Shown here piece by piece: positions 49,842-59,426 of a stretch of DNA of 64,000 bases (position 1 is the stretch's first letter; each line of letters begins with the position of its first letter). Source of the stretch: Sphingomonas suaedae. Lineage in GTDB: Bacteria; Pseudomonadota; Alphaproteobacteria; Sphingomonadales; Sphingomonadaceae. The translations under genes were made by a program, and so were the position numbers. The DNA is taken from assembly GCF_007833215.1 (NCBI RefSeq), contig NZ_CP042239.1:3780001-3844000 (forward strand), given 5' to 3'. The notes below the pieces were generated by a model that worked only from the letters and a program-made list of their open reading frames with translations, made no database searches and was not told the origin of the DNA.

Positions 49842-50243
49842 ATGGCTGGCGAGTCGTGCGACCCCACCCCGGATTCCCGTTTCGGCGCGCTGGCCAACCT
49901 GCTTGCGGCAAGTATCGCGCATGAGCCGCGCGAGGTTGCTGCCTTCGCCTATTGCACGCCCGGCGGACAGGTGCTTGGCACCTTGCGGATCGTGTCGCCG
50001 TGCAGCGGATCGCTCGACCTGCCGGTGCGGCGGATCGTTGCCGATGCGCTTCTGCTCGATGCCCCGCGCGTAATGATGGCGCATAACCATCCGCTGGGCG
50101 AGGCGTGGCCCAGCCGTGCCGATCGCGAAACCACCGGTCGCCTCGCCCGTGCGTTTGAGACGATCGAGTCGCGGCTGGTCGATCATGTCGTGGTCGGGCG
50201 GAGCGGGGCGATGTGGAGCTTTCGCGCCGCGGGATTGCTGTGA
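49842..50243 (+). CDS. Short RadC-like JAB-domain protein
   Basis: This 133-residue protein has the JAB/MPN+ metalloprotease-like motif of RadC: MMAHNHPLGEAWPSRADRET and then DHVVVGRSG. The N-terminal helix-hairpin-helix region of RadC is missing, so it is about half the usual length. A RadC-like role in DNA metabolism is not proven even for the full-length family. The ATG at 49,842 has GGAG close upstream. It converges on the methyltransferase gene, with 1 nt between stops. Confidence 0.75.
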   Translation: MAGESCDPTPDSRFGALANLLAASIAHEPREVAAFAYCTPGGQVLGTLRIVSPCSGSLDLPVRRIVADALLLDAPRVMMAHNHPLGEAWPSRADRETTGRLARAFETIESRLVDHVVVGRSGAMWSFRAAGLL

Positions 50244-50244
50244 C

Positions 50245-51012
50245 CTACTCGTCGCCCTGCGGCGTCGCGCCAGCGCTGGGTGAAGGCACGCCGCGATTGG
50301 GGCAGGCGCGGATCGCGGCGGGATCGGGGCGCGGCCCCTCGGCCCGGAACATGGCGAGATAGCCGCCCGCCGAGGGCATGTCGCGCATCGACACCAACCT
50401 ATAGCCGACCGCCGCGAATTCGCATTTCAGCAGGTCGGGCGGGGTGCCGTGATTCTGCGTTTCGCGATTGGCATCGACGACGACGACCAGCCCGTCCTTG
50501 CGCAGCGATGGGCGCATTCGCCAGAGGAACTCATAGGGCTGCTCGATCTCATGATACATATGGACCATGAAGATCCGGTCGAAGCTGTTGTCGGGCAGCT
50601 TGGGGTCGTCGGGTTCGCCGAGGCGCACGCTGACATTGTCGAGCCGCTCGCGCGCGACGCGCTGGGCGAGTGCATCGCGCACCTCGGGGATGATGTCCTC
50701 GGCCAGCACCCGACCGTCCTTGCCGACGCGCTGGGCCAGGCGGATCGTGTAATAGCCCTCGCCCGCGCCGATATCGGCGACGGTCATGCCGGGGCGGATG
50801 TCCGCACGGTTCATCACCGTGTCGGCTTCATTGAGCCGGTCGCGCGCCTCCTCGGTCGACCAGCGCGCCGACACGATGGTGGCGACCGGGCGGTCCGCAT
50901 CTGGGAATCTGACCTCCTCCGCCGGGGTCGGCTGGGGGCGCGGCCGCGTCTCGTCGCACCCGGCCAGCATCAGCGCGGGGGTCAGGATCAGCGCAGCGCC
51001 CGCCAGTCTCAA
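50245..51012 (-). CDS. Class I SAM-dependent methyltransferase with lipoprotein signal
   Basis: This 255-residue protein has a SAM-binding motif VADIGAGEGYY (78-88) and a Rossmann methyltransferase pattern (FMVHMYHEIEQPYEFLWRM). It also begins with a lipoprotein signal and lipobox LAGC (C19), so it should be an exported, lipid-anchored protein, a strange place for SAM. The start is a TTG overlapping the prfB stop. The substrate is unknown. Confidence 0.78.
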   Translation of the reverse strand: MRLAGAALILTPALMLAGCDETRPRPQPTPAEEVRFPDADRPVATIVSARWSTEEARDRLNEADTVMNRADIRPGMTVADIGAGEGYYTIRLAQRVGKDGRVLAEDIIPEVRDALAQRVARERLDNVSVRLGEPDDPKLPDNSFDRIFMVHMYHEIEQPYEFLWRMRPSLRKDGLVVVVDANRETQNHGTPPDLLKCEFAAVGYRLVSMRDMPSAGGYLAMFRAEGPRPDPAAIRACPNRGVPSPSAGATPQGDE

Positions 51013-52136
51013 TCCACGTCCTCCACCTCGACCGTCTCGCCGGTCACGCGCTGTGATAGCGCAGCAGCCATGAACGGGTCGAGTGCTCCGTCAAGCACAT
51101 CCGACGGTGCGGTGGAGGTCACCCCGGTACGCAGGTCCTTCACCAGCTGATAGGGCTGGAGGACGTAGGAGCGGATCTGGTGGCCCCAGCCGATTTCGGT
51201 CTTGGCGGTATATTCGCCCAGCGCCGCGGCCTCGCGCTTGGCCAGTTCGGCCTCGTACAGCCGGGCCTTCAGCATCCCCATCGCGGTCGCGCGGTTCTTG
51301 TGCTGCGAGCGGTCCTGCTGGCTGGCAACGATGATGCCGCTGGGCACGTGGGTGATGCGCACCGCCGAATCGGTGGTGTTGACGTGCTGTCCGCCCGCAC
51401 CCGACGCGCGATAGGTGTCGATCTTGAGGTCGCTCTCGTTGATCTCGATATCGATCGAATCGTCGATCACCGGATAGACCCAGACCGACGAGAAGCTGGT
51501 GTGGCGCCGCGCAGAGCTGTCATAGGGCGAGATGCGGACCAGCCGGTGCACGCCGCTTTCGGTCTTGGCATAGCCATAGGCATTCTCGCCCTTGATCAGC
51601 AGCGTCGCGGACTTGATTCCCGCCTGCTCGCCGGCGTGATAGTCCATCAGCTCGACCTTGAACCCATGGCGCTCGGCCCAGCGCGTGTACATGCGCTGGA
51701 GCATTTCGGCCCAGTCCTGGCTTTCGGTGCCGCCCGCGCCCGAATGGACTTCGAGATAGGTGTCGTTGGCGTCGGCCTCGCCCGACAGGAGGGCCTTGAC
51801 CTTGTCCTGCTCGGCGCGTTCGGCCAGCGCGGCGAGGCCCTGCGTCCCCTCGACCGCCATCTCTTCGTCGCCCTCGGCTTCGGCCATCTCGATCAGCTCG
51901 CTGGTCTCGGCGAGCTCGCGCTCGATCGCACGCGTCGCAGTGATCGATTCGTCGAGGCGACGGCGCTCGCGCATCACGTCCTGCGCGGCCTTGGGGTTGT
52001 CCCACAGCGTCGGGTCCTCGACCCGGGCGTTGAGTTCGTCGAGCCGACGCAGCGCCTTGTCCCAGTCGATGAACCGGCGGAGCAGCGCGAGCGCGGCATT
52101 GATCTTGTCGGCGTAAGCCTGCGCTTCGGCGCGCAT
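51009..52136 (-). CDS. prfB: Peptide chain release factor 2
   Basis: This 375-residue protein has the catalytic GAGGQ motif and the stop-codon-recognition region RISPYDSSARRHTSF, in which the tripeptide reads SPY rather than SPF. It releases peptides at UGA and UAA. The reading frame is continuous from the ATG, and no in-frame UGA is present near codon 26, so it does not use the programmed frameshift found in E. coli. Confidence 0.96.
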   Translation of the reverse strand: MRAEAQAYADKINAALALLRRFIDWDKALRRLDELNARVEDPTLWDNPKAAQDVMRERRRLDESITATRAIERELAETSELIEMAEAEGDEEMAVEGTQGLAALAERAEQDKVKALLSGEADANDTYLEVHSGAGGTESQDWAEMLQRMYTRWAERHGFKVELMDYHAGEQAGIKSATLLIKGENAYGYAKTESGVHRLVRISPYDSSARRHTSFSSVWVYPVIDDSIDIEINESDLKIDTYRASGAGGQHVNTTDSAVRITHVPSGIIVASQQDRSQHKNRATAMGMLKARLYEAELAKREAAALGEYTAKTEIGWGHQIRSYVLQPYQLVKDLRTGVTSTAPSDVLDGALDPFMAAALSQRVTGETVEVEDVD

Positions 52137-52159
52137 CGTAGAAACCTTTCAAACAAATC

Positions 52160-52238
52160 GTCACCCCAGCGGAAGCTGGGGTCTCAAGCCGCAAGCGAGC
52201 GGCGTGAGGCACGAGGCCCCAGCTTCCGCTGGGGCGAC
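52160..52238. repeat. Palindromic repeat between prfB and PBP1a
   Basis: CACCCCAGCGGAAGCTGGGG at the left is mirrored by CCCCAGCTTCCGCTGGGG at the right, with a GCAAGCGAGC core. It fills the 114-nt gap between the genes. It resembles dispersed GC-rich palindromes of other alphaproteobacteria. Confidence 0.75.
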
Positions 52239-52250
52239 GAAATAGTGCCG

Positions 52251-54758
52251 CTAATAGATTCCGCCCTCGCGTTGCAAGAAGTCGCTGTCGCGCGGCCCTT
52301 CCTGGCGCACGGCCTTTTTCTTGACCTCCGCCTTGGGCGCTTCCTCTTCGTCGCGCATCGTCCGTCGGCGCGGCTCGCTTTCGGGCTTGAACGCTTCCCA
52401 GATCACCGCGCCCTTGGGGTCGGTGCCGGGCCAGGCGCCGAACACCCGCTTGCCGGTGGTGCGGTCGATGCGCACCATGCGGATGCCGGCGGGTGCCGTG
52501 AAGGGCAGCACGTCGAGCCCCTCATACGCCTTTTGCGCGAACGCCTTGAAGATCGGCGCGGCGATCGTTCCGCCCTGGGCATAGCCGCCCAGATTGGTCG
52601 GCGTGTCATAGCCCATATAGAGGCCGGCGATCATCTGGGGCGTGCCGCCGACGAACCATACGTCGCGCGGGCCGGACGAGGTGCCGGTCTTGCCCATGAT
52701 CGGGCGGCCGAGGTCGCGCAGCACCGTCGCGGTGCCGCGCTGGATCACGCCTTCGGTGATATGGACCATCTGATAGGCGCTCATCGCGTCGAGCACCTGA
52801 CGCGAGCGGATCACGGGGCGCGGCATCGGCTTGCCGTCCCAGTCGGGCATGTTGCAGCGATCGCAGGGGCGCCAATTTTCCGGCCAGACGACCTTGCCGT
52901 GGCGGTTCTGGACGAAGTCGATCAGCGTCGGGTTGAGCGCGCGGCCGTGATTGACCAGGATCGAATAGGCATTGACCATCCGCATCACCGTCGTCTCGCC
53001 CGCGCCGAGCGCATAGGAGAGATAGGGCGGATATTTCTGCTGGCTGACCCCGGTGCGCTGCATCAGGTCGACCACCTTGTCCATGCCGGTCTGGTTCGCC
53101 GCCTGGACGGTCATCAGGTTGCGCGACTGTTCGATGCCCCAGCGCATCGTCTTGGGACCCGCGCCGCGGGTGCCGCCGAAGTTGCGGAAGCATTTTTCGC
53201 CCAGCGCGGCGCCCTGCCAGACGCAGAAGGGGCCATCGACGATGATCGAGGCAGGGGTCATCCCGTTTTCGAGTGCGGCGGCGTAGACGATCGGCTTGAT
53301 CGTCGATCCCGGCTGGCGCTGCGCCTGGGTGGCGCGGTTGAACGCCTGGACCGTCGCGTCGAACCCGCCCTGCATCGCCAGGATGCGACCGGTGCGCGGG
53401 TCCTCGACCACCATGCCGCCCGAAATCTTGGGGATCGAGCGTAGCGCGAATGTGCCGCCTGCGGGGGCCACCGCGATCACGTCGCCGGGCTTCAGTGCAG
53501 CGAAGGCGGTTCCGCCCTTGCCACGCACCGGCATCTGCGCGCCGCCGCGCGGCAGGGTGCCGGTACGGCCGTCGCCGAAGCCGATCTGCGCACTCGACGC
53601 GTCTTTCGAAATGACGATCGCGGCGCGCCAGTCCTCATAATCGAGGTCGATATTGTGGTTGAGCAGCGCGCTGCGCCAGCCATCGCCCTCGAACGAGGCC
53701 TCGCGCATCGGGCCGGACCAGCCGCGCCCGCGGTCGTACCGCAGCAGGCCCTCACGCAGCGCCTTTTGCGCCGCCTTCTGGATTTCCGGATCGAACGAGG
53801 TGCGCACCCACAGCCCGCCCGCATAGACGCTGTACGGTCCCGACTCCTCGGTCTCGCCGAATTTGTCGATCAGCTGGCGGCGGACCTCTTCGATGAAATA
53901 GCCGCCCAATGGATCGGTGCTGGGCGTCTTGCGCGGCACCGCGCCCAGCGGCGCGGCGAGCGCGGCGTCGAGCTGCGCCTGATCGATATAGCCATTCTCT
54001 CGCATCTGGCCCAGCACCCAGTTGCGGCGTTCGATCGCGCGCTTCTCGTGCCGCTCGGGCATATAGTTGCTCGGCCCCTTGGGCAGGATCGCCAGATAGG
54101 CGAATTGCGGCAGCGTCAGCTCGCGGACGCTCTTGTCGAAATAGGCGTTGGCCGCAGCTTCGACGCCGAAGGCGTTCCGGCCGAGCGCGATCTGGTTGAG
54201 ATAGAGCTCAAGGATCTGCTGCTTGCTCAGCGAATTTTCGATGCGGAAGGCGAGGATCGCCTCGCGTGCCTTGCGGACATAGCTGACCTCGTTGGTCAGC
54301 AGCAGGTTCTTTGCCACCTGCTGGGTGATGGTCGAGGTCCCGCGCGGCGTCTCGCCGCTCACCAGCCCTTGCCAGGCGGCACGGATCAGGCCCGGATAGT
54401 CGACGCCGCTATGCTGGAAAAAGGTCTTGTCCTCGGCCGAGAGGAACGCGCCGACCATCAGTTCGGGATATTCCTCGAACGACAATTCGACACGGCGCTC
54501 GCGCGCATAGCTGCGCAGCGGCATCCCGTCGCCGGCGCGGATATTGGTCGGCAGCGGCGGCTCGTAGGTGCGCAGCCTGTCAACCGACGGCAGGTCGCGC
54601 AAAAACAGCGCCCAGAGCGCGATCGTGCCGAGCCCGGCGAGCAGCGCAAGCCAGGCCAGGATGCGAAACCACCATTTTTTGCGGAGTTCCGCAAAACGGT
54701 TGCCGACATCCTCGCGCGTGAACTTGAGCGTGAAATTGGGTTGGTACTGATCGGCCAT
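52251..54758 (-). CDS. mrcA: Penicillin-binding protein 1A (bifunctional)
   Basis: This 835-residue class A protein has a membrane anchor at about 32-52, a glycosyltransferase domain with the catalytic glutamate in SAEDKTFFQHSGVD, and a transpeptidase domain with the nucleophile serine in PGSTIKP and the KTG motif in MGKTGTSSG. It polymerises and cross-links peptidoglycan. The C-terminal 40 residues are charged. It is downstream of amiC on the same strand, a cell-wall gene pair. Confidence 0.95.
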   Translation of the reverse strand: MADQYQPNFTLKFTREDVGNRFAELRKKWWFRILAWLALLAGLGTIALWALFLRDLPSVDRLRTYEPPLPTNIRAGDGMPLRSYARERRVELSFEEYPELMVGAFLSAEDKTFFQHSGVDYPGLIRAAWQGLVSGETPRGTSTITQQVAKNLLLTNEVSYVRKAREAILAFRIENSLSKQQILELYLNQIALGRNAFGVEAAANAYFDKSVRELTLPQFAYLAILPKGPSNYMPERHEKRAIERRNWVLGQMRENGYIDQAQLDAALAAPLGAVPRKTPSTDPLGGYFIEEVRRQLIDKFGETEESGPYSVYAGGLWVRTSFDPEIQKAAQKALREGLLRYDRGRGWSGPMREASFEGDGWRSALLNHNIDLDYEDWRAAIVISKDASSAQIGFGDGRTGTLPRGGAQMPVRGKGGTAFAALKPGDVIAVAPAGGTFALRSIPKISGGMVVEDPRTGRILAMQGGFDATVQAFNRATQAQRQPGSTIKPIVYAAALENGMTPASIIVDGPFCVWQGAALGEKCFRNFGGTRGAGPKTMRWGIEQSRNLMTVQAANQTGMDKVVDLMQRTGVSQQKYPPYLSYALGAGETTVMRMVNAYSILVNHGRALNPTLIDFVQNRHGKVVWPENWRPCDRCNMPDWDGKPMPRPVIRSRQVLDAMSAYQMVHITEGVIQRGTATVLRDLGRPIMGKTGTSSGPRDVWFVGGTPQMIAGLYMGYDTPTNLGGYAQGGTIAAPIFKAFAQKAYEGLDVLPFTAPAGIRMVRIDRTTGKRVFGAWPGTDPKGAVIWEAFKPESEPRRRTMRDEEEAPKAEVKKKAVRQEGPRDSDFLQREGGIY

Positions 54759-54892
54759 CGCGCGCGGGGTTTAGCAGGATACGCCGGTCATGCCACCCGC
54801 CTTTGCGACGGACGGGGGACGGGACGGGGGTCGCGACACCGAAAGCGAGGATAGCGCAGGACGGCTCAAATCGAATGCCGGGTGGATCGAAC

Positions 54893-56143
54893 CTAGCGCG
54901 ACGCCATCCGTGTCGCGAAATGGATCGCCACCGCGCGATTGACGCTTTGCGCGATCCGCTTGCGGCCGTCGCGCGAATTGAGCAGCGCGACATCCCCGGG
55001 GTTCGAGATATAGCCGGTTTCGAACAGGATCGACGGCATGTCCGGCGCCTTGAGCACCAGCAGCGATGCCATACGATGCGGGTTTTCCTTCACCGGGATC
55101 AGCCCCTGTGCCTCGCGGCTGAGCAGCCGGGCGAACTTTGCCGACGCGTTCATCGTTTCGCGCTGGGTCAGGTCGATCAGGATCGAGGAGACGTCACGAT
55201 TCTGGCCGTCGAGGTCGATCCCGGCGAGAATGTCGGACTTGTTCTCGCGCGCGGCGAGGCGCGCGGCTTCCTTGTCCGATGCGACTTCCGACAGCGTATA
55301 GACGGTTGCCCCGCTGGCGCTTGGCGTGTGCGCCGCGTCGCAATGGACCGAGATGAAGAGCGCGGCGCCCAGCTTGCGGGCGATTTCGAACCGGTCGCGG
55401 TGGATCAGGTAGCGATCGTCCTCGCGGGTCAGCGCGACGCGCACCCGGCCCGATGCGACCAGCTCGTCGCGGATCGCCTTGGAAATCTCGAGCGCAAGAT
55501 CCGCCTCGTGCAGTCCGTCCGCCGAGATCGAACCGGGGTCGCGACCGCCATGGCCGGGATCGATCACCACCAGCGGGCGATCGTCGTCACGGCCGTAAAT
55601 GCGCGGCAGCGTGAATGGTGCGGGCTTGGGGGGCACCGGGGCGGAGACGCTATAGACGTGGCGGCTGGACGCGCGCGCGAAGCTGAACGGCGGGAGGAAG
55701 CTCATCCGGCCTTCCGCGGCAGCGCGGGCGAAGCGGGCATCATCGACCGTGCGCAATTCCAGCGTCAGCGTCGCGCCATCGGCTGCGAAGCGCCCCTCGG
55801 TCACGATCGCCGGACGGGCGAGGTCGAACACGACGCGCGCGCCGTCGCCATGCGCGGCCTGTCGCACCGCTGCGACCGGGCCGCGTGTCCGGTCGGGCGC
55901 AGCGCCGGGGCGCGCGCCCATCAGATCGATCGCGATCCGGTTCGGCCCGGCGAGCAGAAAGCTGCTCGCCTCTGCCACCCGCGCGTCGAAGCGGATCACG
56001 ATGCGGCTCGACTGGACGTCGATGTCGCGAATGGTCCCTGCCCAACTCGGCGCGCCGTTCAGAAAGCCGGCGAGGAGGGCGAGGAAAAAAGACACCCGGG
56101 CGATATGCCGCGCCGGGCTGGGGGGGGTCCAGCCCAAAAGCAT
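54893..56143 (-). CDS. amiC: N-acetylmuramoyl-L-alanine amidase with AMIN domain
   Basis: This 416-residue exported enzyme has a signal peptide in the first 35 residues, an N-terminal AMIN domain (about 40-135) and a C-terminal amidase_3 domain with zinc ligands in IDPGHGGRDPG, HEADLAL and SVHCDAAH and the catalytic glutamate in FETGYISN. It splits septal peptidoglycan during cell division. AMIN domains direct such enzymes to the septum. It is divergent from rne. Confidence 0.94.
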   Translation of the reverse strand: MLLGWTPPSPARHIARVSFFLALLAGFLNGAPSWAGTIRDIDVQSSRIVIRFDARVAEASSFLLAGPNRIAIDLMGARPGAAPDRTRGPVAAVRQAAHGDGARVVFDLARPAIVTEGRFAADGATLTLELRTVDDARFARAAAEGRMSFLPPFSFARASSRHVYSVSAPVPPKPAPFTLPRIYGRDDDRPLVVIDPGHGGRDPGSISADGLHEADLALEISKAIRDELVASGRVRVALTREDDRYLIHRDRFEIARKLGAALFISVHCDAAHTPSASGATVYTLSEVASDKEAARLAARENKSDILAGIDLDGQNRDVSSILIDLTQRETMNASAKFARLLSREAQGLIPVKENPHRMASLLVLKAPDMPSILFETGYISNPGDVALLNSRDGRKRIAQSVNRAVAIHFATRMASR

Positions 56144-56602
56144 GCACAGTTACTCACAACAAATGTAACCCTGACCCTCCCGATCTAGACCCCGGCACCT
56201 TCCATCGCAGTGAAGCGGTGCGGTTAATTCCTGATTCGGCATGTTTTTGCCGCTGCGGCGGCATGAAGTTGCCGCTGGACGGATCGCACGCGAAATGTTG
56301 CCGCGCCGCGCGGCGGGTGCTAGGCAGCGAGCCTGTCGGACCGCATCTGCGTATCCGGCAACCCATCGTCGGCCCCATTTGGCCCGGCATTTCAGGTTGA
56401 CGCTGCATGAGGCAATTTCCGTCCATCCCGCACCGCACCGCTCAGGCGGTCGCGCGCGCGGCGGCGGAGGCCGGGACCCACGGGTCCGGCCGTGCCAGTG
56501 CAGCAGAGGCATCACCAAACCCCTGCGCCCCCGCTTTGACGGGGCGCAATCTTGTTCGCGCGCCGCGGCTGACATCCGCCCGGCGCGCCCGGAGACTCAT
56601 CA
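56144..56602. other. 459-nt divergent leader of amiC and rne
   Basis: No convincing gene lies here. Short open frames in it have poor coding signal. Most of it would be the 5' leader of rne; long leaders of this gene mediate feedback control by RNase E in other bacteria. It contains hairpin-prone segments such as GCCGCTGCGGCGGC near 56,249. Confidence 0.5.
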
Positions 56603-59281
56603 ATGACCATGCGTATGCTGATCGACGCACGCCACCGGGAAGAGACCCGCGTGGCGGTCGTCAAAGGAAACCGAATCGAGGAGTTTGATTTCGAGAGTGC
56701 CGAGCGCAAACAGCTCAAGGGCAATATCTATCTGGCAAAGGTAACCCGCGTCGAACCGTCGCTTCAGGCGGCGTTCGTCGAATATGGCGGCAATCGCCAC
56801 GGCTTCCTGGCGTTCAGCGAAATCCATCCCGACTATTATCAGATCCCCAAAGAGGATCGCGAGGCGCTGTTGCGCGAGGAAGCCGAGCACGCCGCCGAGG
56901 AAGCCGCGCTGCGCGAGGCGGATGACGGCGACGAGGATCATGACGACGAGGACGGCGAGGTCGAGGTGCTCGAGCGTCCGGCCGACGAGGACGAGGAACA
57001 TGCCGAGGCGGCCGAAGGCGACGCCGAGGGTGAAGGCGAGTCCGGCAAGGGCGGTCGCCGCCGTCGCGGGCGCAAGGGCAATGACGATCAGGTCGAGGCG
57101 CTGCGCCAGCGTCGCATGAGCCTGCGCCGCCGCTACAAGATTCAGGACGTGATCCGCCGCCGCCAGGTGCTGCTGGTTCAGGTCGTCAAGGAAGAGCGCG
57201 GCAACAAGGGTGCGGCGCTGACCACCTATCTGTCGCTCGCCGGTCGCTATTGCGTGCTGATGCCCAACACCGCGCATGGCGGCGGGATCAGCCGCAAGAT
57301 CAGCTCGGCTGCCGATCGCAAGCGCCTCAAGACGATCATGTCGGACCTGAAGCTGCCGCCGTCGATGGGCTGCATCGTCCGCACCGCCGGGCTTCAGCGC
57401 ACCAAGACCGAGATCAAGCGCGACTTCGACTATCTCGCCCGGCTGTGGGACGAGATTCGCGAAAAGACGCTGCAATCTTCGGCGCCCGCTCTGGTCTATG
57501 GCGACAGCGACCTGATGAAGCGCGCGATCCGCGATATCTATAACAAGGATATCGACGAGGTGATCGTCGAGGGCGATGACGGCTATCGCCAGGCCAAGGA
57601 CTTCATGAAGCTCCTGATGCCGAGCCACGCCAAGAAGGTGAAGCATTACAGCGACGCCGTGCCGCTGTTCCAGCGCGCCGGGGTCGAGGAGCAATTGTCG
57701 GCAATGTACCACCCGGTGGTGCAGCTCAAGTCCGGCGGCTATCTCGTCATCAATCCGACCGAGGCGCTGGTGTCGATCGACATCAACTCCGGCCGATCGA
57801 CTCGCGAGCATTCGATCGAGCAGACGGCGACCGCCACCAACCTTGAGGCCGCGCAGGAAATCGCGCGCCAGTTGCGGCTGCGCGACATGGCCGGCCTTGT
57901 CGTCATCGACTTCATCGACATGGACCACTCGTCCAACGTCCGAAAGGTCGAGAAGGCGATGAAGGAGGCGCTGAAGAACGATCGCGCCCGCATCCAGGTC
58001 GGCCGGATCAGCGCGTTCGGGCTGATGGAAATGAGCCGCCAGCGGCTGCGCACCGGGGTGCTCGAAGCGTCGACGCGCCAGTGCCCGCATTGCGAGGGCA
58101 CCGGGCTGGTCCGCACCGCATCGTCGGCGGGGCTCAGCGCGCTGCGCATGATCGAGGACGAGGCCGCACGCGGCCGCGGGTCGCACATCACGCTGCGGTG
58201 CAGCCAGGAAGCGGCCTTCTACGTCCTCAACAACAAGCGCGCCGACATCGCCGAGATCGAGGATCGTTATGGGGTGAGGGTCGAAATCCTCTCCGACGGC
58301 GAGCTGGAAGGCGCGCGCATGTCGGTAGAAGCGAGCGGCCCGCCGCCGCTGCACGCGCCCAAATTCGCTGCCGCGATCGAAGAGGTCGAGGAGGATGTCG
58401 TCGAGGAGATCGACGAGGAGGAAGAGGACGAAGAGGTCGAGGCACGCGCGCCGCGCGAACGTCGCGAGCGTGACGAGGGCGACAGCGAGGCCGGGCGCAA
58501 GCGCCGCCGCCGCCGCCGTGGCCGTCGCAATCGTCGTGACGACGAATCGGACGCGCCGCGCGACGACGCCGCCGAGGCCGAATCGGATGGCGCAGACAAT
58601 GCCGAGGGCGAGGAGGAGGCCGCGAACGCGGCCGAGACCGTGGCTTCGGACGAGAATGGCGAGCCGCGCAAGCGCCGCCGTCGTGGTCGCCGTGGCGGTC
58701 GCCGTGGTGCCGGAGAGGGCGAGGGCGCAGAGGAAACCGCCGAGGCGGCAGAACCGGAAGTCCAGCCCGAGCCGGTTGCGGACGCGGTTGACGCGGCCCC
58801 GGCCAAGCCCAAGCGCAGCCGTCGCAAGAAAGCCGATGTCGAGGCCGAGGCGGCGCCCGCTGCCGACGCCGATGCCGCTGGCACCGATGGCGTTCGGGCC
58901 GAGGCGGTGAGCGAAGAGGCTCCTGCGGAGGCGGAAGCTCCGGCCAAGCCGAAGCGGACTCGCCGCAAAAAGGCCGATACGGACGCGGCACCGGCCATGG
59001 CCGAGACGGCGGCGGTGGAAACCGTGGCTGCTGAGGCTCCCGCTGAGACCCCGGTCGCTGAGGAAGCGCCTGCCAAGCCGAAACGGACGCGTCGCAAGAA
59101 GGTCGATGCCGAACCCGTTGCCGCAGAGCAGCCGGTTGCGGTCGAAGCCGTCAGCCAGGACCTTGCAGCGCCCGCTGCCGTATCTGCGTCACCCGAAAGG
59201 TCGGAGGGCGAGACGGCCGGAGGCGATGAAGAAAGCGGATCTCCGCGCCGCGGCTGGTGGCAGCGCACCTTCGGCGCCTGA
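56603..59281 (+). CDS. rne: Ribonuclease E/G
   Basis: This 892-residue endoribonuclease processes rRNA and starts mRNA decay. The catalytic aspartates are D393 (VSIDINSG) and D439 (DFIDMD), and the zinc link is CPHC (494-497). The S1 domain is interrupted by a very acidic, then basic insert at about residues 88-170. The C-terminal third is disordered, with alternating acidic runs and arginine-rich RRRRRGRRNRR blocks and three near-repeats of KPKR(S/T)RRKK. Such tails bind RNA and degradosome partners. The start at 56,603 (MTMRMLIDARH) could also be the ATG 9 nt later. Confidence 0.95.
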   Translation: MTMRMLIDARHREETRVAVVKGNRIEEFDFESAERKQLKGNIYLAKVTRVEPSLQAAFVEYGGNRHGFLAFSEIHPDYYQIPKEDREALLREEAEHAAEEAALREADDGDEDHDDEDGEVEVLERPADEDEEHAEAAEGDAEGEGESGKGGRRRRGRKGNDDQVEALRQRRMSLRRRYKIQDVIRRRQVLLVQVVKEERGNKGAALTTYLSLAGRYCVLMPNTAHGGGISRKISSAADRKRLKTIMSDLKLPPSMGCIVRTAGLQRTKTEIKRDFDYLARLWDEIREKTLQSSAPALVYGDSDLMKRAIRDIYNKDIDEVIVEGDDGYRQAKDFMKLLMPSHAKKVKHYSDAVPLFQRAGVEEQLSAMYHPVVQLKSGGYLVINPTEALVSIDINSGRSTREHSIEQTATATNLEAAQEIARQLRLRDMAGLVVIDFIDMDHSSNVRKVEKAMKEALKNDRARIQVGRISAFGLMEMSRQRLRTGVLEASTRQCPHCEGTGLVRTASSAGLSALRMIEDEAARGRGSHITLRCSQEAAFYVLNNKRADIAEIEDRYGVRVEILSDGELEGARMSVEASGPPPLHAPKFAAAIEEVEEDVVEEIDEEEEDEEVEARAPRERRERDEGDSEAGRKRRRRRRGRRNRRDDESDAPRDDAAEAESDGADNAEGEEEAANAAETVASDENGEPRKRRRRGRRGGRRGAGEGEGAEETAEAAEPEVQPEPVADAVDAAPAKPKRSRRKKADVEAEAAPAADADAAGTDGVRAEAVSEEAPAEAEAPAKPKRTRRKKADTDAAPAMAETAAVETVAAEAPAETPVAEEAPAKPKRTRRKKVDAEPVAAEQPVAVEAVSQDLAAPAAVSASPERSEGETAGGDEESGSPRRGWWQRTFGA

Positions 59282-59306
59282 CCGATCGGAAGGTCAGCCA
59301 GAACAG

Positions 59307-59343
59307 GGGCGGGGGCGCGATCAGTGCGCCTCCGCCCTTTTTT
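59307..59343 (+). terminator. Rho-independent terminator of rne
   Basis: GGGCGGGGGCGC pairs with GCGCCTCCGCCC (one G-T wobble) around GATCAGT, followed by six T residues. It lies 26 nt after the rne stop. Confidence 0.85.
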
Positions 59344-59426
59344 CAGGCCGCGTTCATCCGGCTCGGGCCATCGTGCGCACCATGCGTCCGGTCAAACCGA
59401 CCGTTGATCGCGGGGGATTTTCCGCC

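Noticed and set aside
51009..52136. Programmed frameshift in prfB
   Set aside because: The frame is continuous through the region where E. coli has an in-frame UGA, so no recoding is needed.
51180..53444. A 754-codon plus-strand open frame opposite prfB and PBP1a
   Set aside because: Both minus-strand genes are well-known essential families; the plus-strand peptide matches nothing.
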